A stretch of DNA of 64,000 nucleotides from Chthoniobacter sp. (GTDB lineage: Bacteria; Verrucomicrobiota; Verrucomicrobiia; Chthoniobacterales; Chthoniobacteraceae). Position numbers and translations under genes: made by a program. Within the stretch, counting starts at the first letter, position 1, and the number at the start of each line of letters is the position of its first letter. The stretch is from positions 124,001 to 188,000 of the forward strand of contig JAIOPH010000011.1 of assembly GCA_021414005.1 (NCBI GenBank), written 5' to 3'. Below the pieces are notes generated by a model. The model was given only the letters and a program-made list of their open reading frames with translations, was not told the origin of the DNA and did no database searches. Positions 17,601 through 24,759 of this stretch are shown here, piece after piece.

Positions 17601-18548
17601 GTGAAACCCGTCCCCGTCACCATTCTCACCGGCTTCCTCGGAGCCGGCAAAACCACGCTGCTCAACTACATCCTCAAACAGCAGCACGGCTACAAATTCG
17701 CCGTGATCATTAACGAAGTGGGTAAGATCGGCATCGACGGCGGCCTCATCGAAAAGACCAGCGACGAGATCCTCGAAATGTCCAACGGCTGCCTCTGCTG
17801 CACCGTCCGCAAAGATCTCGTCAAAGGCGTGCAGAATCTTCTGAAAAAGGGCGGCTTCGACTACCTGCTCATCGAGACCACCGGCATCGCCGACCCCGGC
17901 CCCGTGGCCCAGACCTTTCTCAATATCCCGCAGCTCCAGCAGTTCGTCCGCATGGACTCCATCATCACCGTCGTGGACACCGAGCAGATTGAGAAACAGA
18001 TGCGCGACACCGAGACCGCGCGCGAGCAGATCGCCATGGCCGACTTTCTCCTGCTCAATAAAACGGACCTCGTGGACGAAACGCATCTCACCCGCATCGA
18101 GGCCCTGGCCCGCGAACTCAACCCGCACGCGCAGATTTTCCGCACCAACCACTCGGCGGTGAACCTCAAGGAACTCCTCGACATGCACGCCTTCGACGTG
18201 GACCAGAAACTCGCCGTCGATCCTCAGTTTCTCAACGAACTCAACAGCCGCCACCACCACGACATCCAGTCGTTCAGCTTCGAGTTCGAGCGCCCGTTCA
18301 ACGTCGAGAAGTTCGAGTTCTTCGTGCAGCAACTTTCGGAAAAGGAAAAGGTTTTCCGCAGCAAAGGCTTCCTCGCCATTTCGGGCAACCCGCGCCGCGC
18401 CATCTTCCACGGCGTGAACAACCGCTTCACCATTCTCTGGGACCGGCTCTGGGAGAAAGACGAGCGCCGCACCAGTCAGCTCGTTTTCATCGGCAAAGCC
18501 CTCGACGAATCCCGCATTCGCACGGACTTGGAGAAGTGTCTGGCGTGA
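17601..18548 (+). CDS. G3E-family (CobW/COG0523) metal-chaperone GTPase
   Basis: 315 residues from a GTG at 17601; the upstream 480 bases of open frame cover the ThuA promoter region and do not look coding. Walker A GFLGAGKT is at 11-18, the metal-binding CxCC motif GCLCC at 63-67, LLIETTGIADP for the switch/Walker B region and LLNKTDL for guanine recognition. The C-terminal CobW_C domain begins near HDIQSFSFEFERPF. Family members load or distribute zinc, cobalt or nickel. No His-rich tract and no Zur-like box is visible, so the metal is open. Confidence 0.88.
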   Translation: MKPVPVTILTGFLGAGKTTLLNYILKQQHGYKFAVIINEVGKIGIDGGLIEKTSDEILEMSNGCLCCTVRKDLVKGVQNLLKKGGFDYLLIETTGIADPGPVAQTFLNIPQLQQFVRMDSIITVVDTEQIEKQMRDTETAREQIAMADFLLLNKTDLVDETHLTRIEALARELNPHAQIFRTNHSAVNLKELLDMHAFDVDQKLAVDPQFLNELNSRHHHDIQSFSFEFERPFNVEKFEFFVQQLSEKEKVFRSKGFLAISGNPRRAIFHGVNNRFTILWDRLWEKDERRTSQLVFIGKALDESRIRTDLEKCLA

Positions 18549-18697
18549 GCGGAAAGAGGTCGCTGCCCGCCACGGGAGCGGCGTTCCCTATTAGCGCACG
18601 ACCGTAGCGGTGCCAGTCGGGGGAAAAGGTGGCTGACCGGAGCCCGCGTTTTAACAACGCCGACAGGTCTTTTCGCGACACTTCACCGCGAAATAAA

Positions 18698-18735
18698 CCC
18701 GCGCTGCGCGCAATCAGGGGGGCGCGCAGCGCGGG
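18698..18735 (-). terminator. Intrinsic terminator of the rplM-rpsI operon
   Basis: A perfect 14-bp inverted repeat (18698-18711 with 18722-18735, GC-rich, 10-base loop) lies 36 bases past the rpsI stop. On the - strand it is followed by TTTATTTC. This is a classical intrinsic terminator shape. On the + strand no T-run follows, so it should act mainly on the ribosomal operon. Confidence 0.75.
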
Positions 18736-18771
18736 CTCGAGGAGGAAAGCAGGACGCTTTCGCGAAATCTT

Positions 18772-19161
18772 TTAACGCTTGCTGAACTGGAAGCGCTTGC
18801 GGGCTCCGGGCTGGCCGGGCTTCTTGCGTTCCTTCATGCGCGGATCGCGCGTTAGCAGGCCTTCGGGCTTCAGAATCGCCCGGTTTTCGGGGTTAAACTC
18901 GGTGAGCGCGCGAGAGATGGCCAGCCGTACTGCGCCCGCCTGACCTTGAACGCCGCCGCCACTCGTATTCACCGACACGTCGAAAGTGTTCATCGCCTTC
19001 ACCACCTCGAAGGGCGCGAGGATCGTGTTCTGCAAATTGGTCGTCTTGAAGTAATCCTCCAGCGCGCGGCCGTTGACTTCGATCTTGCCGGTGCCCGACG
19101 ACATACGGATGCGGGCGACGGACTCTTTGCGGCGACCAGTGGCGATGAATTCCTGTGACAT
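18772..19161 (-). CDS. rpsI: 30S ribosomal protein S9
   Basis: 129 residues, standard S9 length. The hallmarks are ATGRRKESVARIRM near the N terminus, GGGVQGQAGAVRLAISRAL in the middle, and the basic tail LLTRDPRMKERKKPGQPGA ending FQFSKR, which reaches the P-site tRNA. Lies 24 bases after rplM in the universal rplM-rpsI order. Confidence 0.98.
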   Translation of the reverse strand: MSQEFIATGRRKESVARIRMSSGTGKIEVNGRALEDYFKTTNLQNTILAPFEVVKAMNTFDVSVNTSGGGVQGQAGAVRLAISRALTEFNPENRAILKPEGLLTRDPRMKERKKPGQPGARKRFQFSKR

Positions 19162-19185
19162 AGTGGGGTGAGTGAGATTGAAAAA

Positions 19186-19620
19186 TTAGACGATTTCCTT
19201 GACCGCCTGCGGCTGCTGCGCGCTGTGCGGATGCTCAGCCCCGGCGTACACCTTCAGCTTCGTGTAAACAGCGCGGCCCAATTTGTTGTGCGGGATCATG
19301 CCTTTGACCGCGCGCTCAATGAGCAACTCGGGACGGCGGGCACGGCGGGCCTTCACGGTCTCGCTCTTGTGGCCGCCGACGAAGCCGGAAAAGCTCATGT
19401 AGCTCTTGTCCGTCTCCTTCTTGCCGGTCACGCGGACCTTCGACGCATTGATAACGATAACGAAGTCTCCGGTGTCGCAGTGCGGCGTGTAGATCGCCTT
19501 CTCCTTGCCGCGCAGCAGTGTGGCGGCTTTCACGGCGACGCGACCGAGCACTTGGTCGGCGGCGTCGATGATCCACCACTGGCGGGTGACTTCGTTGGCT
19601 TTGGCAGAAAATGTCTTCAT
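19186..19620 (-). CDS. rplM: 50S ribosomal protein L13
   Basis: 144 residues. Signatures include [50 protein letters not shown] and [14 protein letters not shown]. First gene of the two-gene ribosomal operon, with a G-rich ribosome-binding site (GGGGGAG) about 11 bases before the ATG and a sigma-70-like promoter just upstream. Confidence 0.98.
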   Translation of the reverse strand: MKTFSAKANEVTRQWWIIDAADQVLGRVAVKAATLLRGKEKAIYTPHCDTGDFVIVINASKVRVTGKKETDKSYMSFSGFVGGHKSETVKARRARRPELLIERAVKGMIPHNKLGRAVYTKLKVYAGAEHPHSAQQPQAVKEIV

Positions 19621-19659
19621 GGAAATAGTTACTCCCCCCGGTTTCGGAAAAGGGCGGGC

Positions 19660-19688
19660 AAACTAGGCAGCCGCCTCCGGGGTGTCAA
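19660..19688 (-). promoter_or_regulatory. Sigma-70-like promoter of rplM-rpsI
   Basis: On the - strand a perfect -35 TTGACA (19688-19683), a 17-base spacer and a -10 TAGTTT (19665-19660) lie about 40 bases before the rplM ATG. Spacing is optimal. The -10 matches the key first, second and last positions. Confidence 0.6.
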
Positions 19689-19846
19689 AGGAATTGTTCC
19701 GCCATTTCATCGGTGCCGGAAAGGTTTGAGTTCCGTGTCCGATTTCATCCGCGAAACCACGTCAAATCACCGAGGAGGCTCGCTCTACCTGGGCTCGACC
19801 GCCGTCCACCTTTCCGCTGTGCTGGCGGCCCGCCGGGAATAAATCC

Positions 19847-20416
19847 ATGAGCGCTCCACTCCCAACCGCCGTGCGCCCGATCGACTTCAACGAACTCGTG
19901 GACCGGCATTACACCGCCCTGTTTCGCTTCGCCCTGTCACTGGCGAAAAACGGGAGCGATGCCGCTGACCTCACGCAGCAGACCTTCTATCTTTGGGCTG
20001 CGAAGGGCCACCAGCTTCGCGACCTTGCGAAGGTCAAATCGTGGCTCTTCACCACGTTATACCGCGAATACTTGAGCACCTACCGCCACGCTACAAAGTT
20101 CCCGCACGTCGAGCTCGATGATGTCTCCCACGAGTTGCCGGGCGTCGCACCGTCGATTTTCAATGACATCGACGGCCATACCGTCGTCGGCGCGCTGGTG
20201 GCGGTGGATGAGGTCTTCCGCGCGCCCCTTTCGCTTTTCTACCTTGAGGAACTTTCCTATCAGGAAATAGCTGACGTTTTGGAAATTCCGATCGGCACCG
20301 TGATGTCGCGCCTTTCGCGCGGCAAAGCGCAGCTCCGGCAACTGCTGCTCGATGCGCGTGCCGGGGCCATCGGCAAGATCGTTCAGCTGCGCGCGGACGG
20401 AAAAGGAGCGGCATGA
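19847..20416 (+). CDS. ECF-type RNA polymerase sigma factor
   Basis: 189 residues. Region 2 spans roughly 15-85 (FNELVDRHYTALFRFALSLA, then DAADLTQQTFYLWA). Region 4 covers about 130-175 with a helix-turn-helix (SYQEIADVLEIPIGTVMSRL). There is no region 1 or 3, as in ECF factors. The stop overlaps the next start as ATGA and that gene encodes a single-span protein, the usual sigma/anti-sigma arrangement. The regulon cannot be told from the window. Confidence 0.9.
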   Translation: MSAPLPTAVRPIDFNELVDRHYTALFRFALSLAKNGSDAADLTQQTFYLWAAKGHQLRDLAKVKSWLFTTLYREYLSTYRHATKFPHVELDDVSHELPGVAPSIFNDIDGHTVVGALVAVDEVFRAPLSLFYLEELSYQEIADVLEIPIGTVMSRLSRGKAQLRQLLLDARAGAIGKIVQLRADGKGAA

Positions 20417-21213
20417 GCGACGAGGCGCGTCTCATCCTCAGCGCGTATCGGCCCGGCGGGCAGGACGCGGGCGATCCGGCCTTCGCCGCCGCACTCGCCG
20501 CGGCGAAGAACGACCCCGCGCTCGCGCAGTGGTTTGCCGAGCAGCAGGAGTTCGACGCACTGGTGGTCGGGCACCTCCGCGCGGTGGCGGTGCCGGCGGA
20601 TTTGCGGAGCAAAATTCTCGCGGGAGCCGCGGCCAGCCGTCCGCGCCAGTGGTGGCGGCAGCCCCGCGCCTGGGCGCTCGCGGCGGCGGTGTTGATCTTC
20701 GCCGGAGTCGTTGGCTTATGGCCGGAGAAAGACGCGGGCCTGGCTGACTGGCAGCGTCATGGGCTCGCTGTGCTCGGCGAAATTGTCACTGCCCGCCAAC
20801 CCTTTGATCTCCAAAATCGCGACGCCGCCATGCTGACAGCGTGGCTGCGCGACCACGCCACCCCACTGCCCGTGGCGCTGCCGACTCCGCTCGGCGGCAA
20901 GCCCACACTCGGCTGCAAGACCATTGCGTGGGACGGCCACCGGATGTCGCTCATGTGCTTCGACCTCGGCGATGGCGTTGTTGTCCACCTTTTCACCACT
21001 GAGCGCGCCGGACTCGCGCACGTCCCGGCGGATGGCCCGGCGCGTTTCGCTCGCGACGGCGCGTGGACCGTGGCCATGTGGAACGAAGGCGACAAAACGC
21101 TGATGCTTGCCACCGACAAAGGCGAACAGCCTCTCCGTCGCGTGCTGCAACTAGCCGCAGTGCATACCGCGAGACCCGGCTTCGCCCAAATGCTCGCGGC
21201 ATCGCATCTCTGA
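20413..21213 (+). CDS. Single-span membrane protein, probable anti-sigma factor
   Basis: 266 residues. A cytoplasmic helical N terminus (1-80) is followed by one transmembrane segment (about 86-103, WALAAAVLIFAGVVGLW) and a 160-residue periplasmic part. The N terminus lacks the His-x3-Cys-x2-Cys zinc signature of ZAS anti-sigmas. The role therefore rests on topology and the 4-base overlap with the ECF gene. The periplasmic domain holds LGGKPTLGCKTIAWDGHRMS, a sequence I do not recognise. Confidence 0.7.
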   Translation: MSDEARLILSAYRPGGQDAGDPAFAAALAAAKNDPALAQWFAEQQEFDALVVGHLRAVAVPADLRSKILAGAAASRPRQWWRQPRAWALAAAVLIFAGVVGLWPEKDAGLADWQRHGLAVLGEIVTARQPFDLQNRDAAMLTAWLRDHATPLPVALPTPLGGKPTLGCKTIAWDGHRMSLMCFDLGDGVVVHLFTTERAGLAHVPADGPARFARDGAWTVAMWNEGDKTLMLATDKGEQPLRRVLQLAAVHTARPGFAQMLAASHL

Positions 21214-21362
21214 CGATGCGCGGGGTTTTATTTTGTCGCTGGTGGAATGGACGAGATGGCGAGCGCGCCGTTTCGTGGGGCGTTCCTTCGTAATTCGCTA
21301 GCTACCGCGAGCCTGCGCCGCGCGTTGTCATCGCGCCATCCGCTCTGCTACTGAAACGCCGC

Positions 21363-21860
21363 ATGATCCTGCGCGCACTTTTTCTCCTCCCGCTCCTGGC
21401 GCTGCTCACCGGCTGCGGCTGCCCCGGCTACACCTACCGCTACGTGCCCGGCCGCACCGCCGTGAAGCAAGGCGGCTACGCCATGGCTCCGCCCGACGCC
21501 CCGCCGGAAGTGCAGGCGGCCATTGCCGCCGGCAACCGCATCGCCGGGCTGCCCTACTGCTATGGTGCGGGTCACGGAACGGATGAGGATTGCGCGTATG
21601 ATTGCAGCGGCGCAGCGAGTTACGTCCTGCGCGGGGCCGGGCTGATGCGCGGCGTGCGGACTTCGCGCGAGTTTCGTCGCTACGGGGACGCCGGCCCCGG
21701 CGAGTGGATCACCATCTGGGCGAAACGCGGGCACGTCTTCCTGTCGGTGGCCGGCCTGCGTTTCGATACCGGCTGGACCGGCGGCCCGCGCGGTCCGCAG
21801 TGGACCACCCGCGACCGCCCCGCCGCCGGATGTGTCCAGCGCCATCCGTCCGGTTGGTAG
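21363..21860 (+). CDS. NlpC/P60-like lipoprotein
   Basis: 165 residues with a lipoprotein signal ending in the lipobox LLTGC (lipidated Cys18). The mature part has NlpC/P60-type catalytic residues: Cys81 in YDCSGAASYVL and His124 in KRGHVFLSVAG. The spacing is shorter than in typical family members and a second Cys pair (Cys66, Cys77) is present. Probably an outer-membrane-attached peptidoglycan peptidase or an inactive relative. The short gap after the anti-sigma gene (149 bases) leaves co-regulation possible. Confidence 0.75.
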   Translation: MILRALFLLPLLALLTGCGCPGYTYRYVPGRTAVKQGGYAMAPPDAPPEVQAAIAAGNRIAGLPYCYGAGHGTDEDCAYDCSGAASYVLRGAGLMRGVRTSREFRRYGDAGPGEWITIWAKRGHVFLSVAGLRFDTGWTGGPRGPQWTTRDRPAAGCVQRHPSGW

Positions 21861-22011
21861 CGATCGTTGCCGTAGATTTGCGGTTGCCAGACCACTCGTG
21901 ATCCACGAATAATCCCGCCGCTGCTGACCAAAGCCACTGTAAAAAACATAAATCCCAATTTCGCGCGGCCCCCTGCATCGGCCGTAGCGGCAACTCCGTT
22001 CACGTAATCAA

Positions 22012-22896
22012 ATGTCCGCCTTCACACTCACACCCGAACAAGTCGCCCTGTTGCCCGACGACACCGACGTGGCCTTTTACCGGGAAAACGGTTACTACAT
22101 TTCCAAGGAAGGCGTCCTGCCGGAAGCATTAATCGACTCCGCGTACGACGGGAGCCAGCGCTTCTACGCTGGGGAAAGGGATGCGGTGCTGCCGTTCGAC
22201 ACCGGCTTTTCCAATTGGAAAGCGGGCGATGGCGATGGTCAGCGGAACAACGAGTTCGTGTCCTTGCAGAAAAAGGAACTCAAGGCGCTCGCCGTTTATC
22301 CAATGCTCGGCGCGATCGCGGCCCGGCTCACCGGCAGTGCATCGGTCCGCCTGCTGGACGATCAATTGATTTACAAGCCGTCCAATGGCGCGAATGCCTC
22401 CAGCACCATCACGGGATGGCACGCGGATCGCGCCTATTGGGGCACATGCAGTTCGGACAATCTAATCACCGCCTGGGTGCCGCTCCACTCGGTGGAGGTG
22501 AACCGCAGCCCGCTGGTGGTGATGGCGGGGAGCCATCGCTGGCAGGGCACGCAGGACGTGCGCTTCTTCAACAATCAGGATCTGGCGGGACTCGAGGAAA
22601 AATTCCGCGAGCAGGGCAGGGAGGTGCGCGTCGTACCGATGACCCTGAAAAAAGGGCAGGTGAGTTTTCATCATGGGTGGACGATTCACGCGAGCTTTGC
22701 GAACACCAGCGGGCAGCCGCGGCTTTCCTACGCAGTCCATTTGCAGGATGGCGAAAACCACTACCGCCCGTTTCGCAACGCGCAGGGCCGCGAAATCCAC
22801 ATCTTCGACGAAAAGCTGTGCCGGACTTTACCCAATGGCGACCCGGACTTCAGTGATCCAGCGGTCTTCCCCACGGTGTGGTCCGACCCCGCTTAA
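22012..22896 (+). CDS. Phytanoyl-CoA dioxygenase (PhyH)-family Fe(II)/2-oxoglutarate oxygenase
   Basis: 294 residues. The facial triad is visible as H137-x-D139 (TGWHADRAYW) and a distal His226 (HHGWTIHAS); Arg237 (PRLSY) is placed to bind 2-oxoglutarate. VNRSPLVVMAGSHRW is the usual loop after the core strands. Bacterial PhyH relatives hydroxylate natural-product or osmolyte substrates, so lipid activity should not be assumed. The FemAB-like gene starts at the very next base after its stop, so the two are almost certainly co-expressed and may share a substrate. Confidence 0.87.
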   Translation: MSAFTLTPEQVALLPDDTDVAFYRENGYYISKEGVLPEALIDSAYDGSQRFYAGERDAVLPFDTGFSNWKAGDGDGQRNNEFVSLQKKELKALAVYPMLGAIAARLTGSASVRLLDDQLIYKPSNGANASSTITGWHADRAYWGTCSSDNLITAWVPLHSVEVNRSPLVVMAGSHRWQGTQDVRFFNNQDLAGLEEKFREQGREVRVVPMTLKKGQVSFHHGWTIHASFANTSGQPRLSYAVHLQDGENHYRPFRNAQGREIHIFDEKLCRTLPNGDPDFSDPAVFPTVWSDPA

Positions 22897-23970
22897 ATGG
22901 AAGCGCTGCAACTGGAAATCGCCGATCCGCGCTGGCGCGAAGTCTTGGGCCGGATCGCGTATGACTTCTATCATCTGCCCGAATACTCGGAACTGGAATG
23001 CGCGACCACGGCAGCGCAACCGCAAGCGTTTTGGTGCGGCGACGGCGACCGGGAAGTGTTTCTCCCATATCTGCTGCGCAGATGCGCGAGTCTCTTTCCC
23101 GAGTCGCCGCTGGCGGAGCGGACGCGGGATGCGGTCTCGCCGTACGGGTATCCCGGCCTGCTGCTGAGCGACGCGGCGCGGCAGTCGCCGGAGTTTGTGC
23201 AAAAGGCGATGCAGCTCCTCGGCGAAACGCTGCGCGCGCAGGGAGTGTGTTCCGCCTTCTTCCGCATGAATCCGCTGCTCAGCGAGGGGTTTGCCGAGTT
23301 GTTTCCCGCCAACTTTTTCTCGGCACCGAGCGAAACCGTAGGCATCGACCTGACGCTGGATAGTGCGGTGATCTGGAAGAACGTCCGGGACGGCCACCAA
23401 TGGGTGATCAAGAAGTGCAGGAAGCTCGGCTATCAACCGCGCATGGTCCCGTTCAGCGAAAACATTGAGGCCTTCATGGATGTTTATAAGGAAACGATGG
23501 ACCGGGTGCAGGCGCGGGATTCGTATTACTTCGGCCGGGAGTATTTTGAAAAACTCGCCGCCATGCCGGAGAGCGTTCACTGCTGCATCGTGGACTTTGA
23601 AGGCACGCCCGCGGCCGCTTGTGTGTTTTTCGAGTGCGGCGGAATCGTGCAAGCCCACCTCGGTGGCACGAAATCGGAGTTTCTTTCCAAGTCGCCGTTT
23701 CATCTCGCGCTCTATCACGCCATGGAGTGGGCCAAAGAGCGGGGCAATCGTTACTTTCACCTCGGCGGCGGGGTCGGAGGCACCGATGACCGCCTGCTCA
23801 ATTTCAAGCGTGGCTTCTCCGATCTCACCTTCCCGTTTTTCACCCTACGGATGATCGCCGACGAGGAGAACTACCGCGCGCTCACGGCGCTGAGTGCGCA
23901 AGCGGCCGGAGTGCCGCTGGAGGATCGCCTTCGCGGCGACTACTTCCCCGCCTATCGCACACCCATTTAG
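22897..23970 (+). CDS. FemAB/GNAT-fold peptidyl- or acyl-transferase-like protein
   Basis: 357 residues with the double-GNAT FemAB architecture: YDFYHLPEYSELEC near the N terminus, AVSPYGYPGLLLS, FRMNPLLSE, GIDLTLDSAVIWKNV, a second-half VIKKCRKLGYQ and LYHAMEWAKERGNRYFHLGG, ending in the nucleotide-sugar/EPS-type FemAB pattern LLNFKRGFSDL. FemAB-like enzymes use aminoacyl-tRNA or acyl donors to modify cell-wall precursors or exopolysaccharide, and the related XrtA/PEP-CTERM class sits in EPS loci. Abuts the PhyH gene with zero spacing. Substrate not determined. Confidence 0.8.
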   Translation: MEALQLEIADPRWREVLGRIAYDFYHLPEYSELECATTAAQPQAFWCGDGDREVFLPYLLRRCASLFPESPLAERTRDAVSPYGYPGLLLSDAARQSPEFVQKAMQLLGETLRAQGVCSAFFRMNPLLSEGFAELFPANFFSAPSETVGIDLTLDSAVIWKNVRDGHQWVIKKCRKLGYQPRMVPFSENIEAFMDVYKETMDRVQARDSYYFGREYFEKLAAMPESVHCCIVDFEGTPAAACVFFECGGIVQAHLGGTKSEFLSKSPFHLALYHAMEWAKERGNRYFHLGGGVGGTDDRLLNFKRGFSDLTFPFFTLRMIADEENYRALTALSAQAAGVPLEDRLRGDYFPAYRTPI

Positions 23971-24088
23971 CCCACGGGCGCGCCGACGAGCTGATGTGCC
24001 GCCGCTCACCGGGCATGATGCCATTTAACGGGTCGGTGGGCTGTATTGTTCCTTCACCGCGAATTGCTAGGGCGACGCTCCGCGTGGG

Positions 24089-24596
24089 TCACCAAGGATA
24101 GGGGAACTGCCGGAGTAACTCGCCCCGTTTATCCGAAGCGTATCGGGCCTGATCGGTCTCGGGCATATTGGCGAGCGACTTTTCTGCGTATTGCTCGACG
24201 CTCCCCAGCACCTTGGCGGGGACACCTGCGGCGACAAAATTGGGCGGCACGTCCCTGGTCACCACGGCTCCCGCCGCCACGACGGAATTCGGACCGACCG
24301 ACACGCCGGGCATCAGGATCGCGCCGTAGCCGATGAAGCAGTTGTCGTGATTGGTGATGCGGCCAAACTTATGGACTTTGGTGTACTTCGGCTGCTCCCG
24401 GAAAACCCAGGTGCCGCCGTCGTGGGTGAGAAACGCGACCTTTCCGGAAATGGTGACATGCTTCCCGATGCTGATCAGGAAAGGTTCGGAGCCGAAGAAC
24501 GGAGTGCCTTCCAAGCGGTAATCTGGAGCCCCTGTCTTCGGAGGCGGGTGAGCCGCCAGCGGTGGATGCGCGTGAGGAAAAATTGACGAGACTCAT
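24089..24596 (-). pseudogene. Hexapeptide-repeat (WbbJ/MAT-like) acetyltransferase with two frameshifts
   Basis: The intact part (24089-24514) encodes a left-handed beta-helix acetyltransferase: FLISIGKHVTISGKV, LTHDGGTWVF, TNHDNCFIGYGAILMPGV, VGPNSVVAAGAVVTRDVPPN and FVAAGVPAKVLG. It has no proper start. Upstream, ATG at 24596 begins MSLVN, and one added base in an A run (24578-24582, + strand) continues it as FFLTRIHRWRLTRLRRQG. One added base in the C run 24529-24532 then joins APDYRLEGTPFF, the intact part. Two one-base contractions in homopolymers have therefore broken an otherwise family-like gene, last in the EPS cluster. They could be real mutations or sequencing errors. Confidence 0.72.
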
Positions 24597-24759
24597 CTGT
24601 TCTGGTGTCGGCTCATGTGGTTTGAGGATCAGTCACTACGCATTGCCAAGCGTATGGCCCAAGCATGGCGTTTTTTCGGTCGAAAGAGTGCCATCACTTC
24701 CGCCTGGCGGAGTTTTTAGCACGCTTGTCCCAGTAGGATTCCGCCGCGCTTCTTGACCG

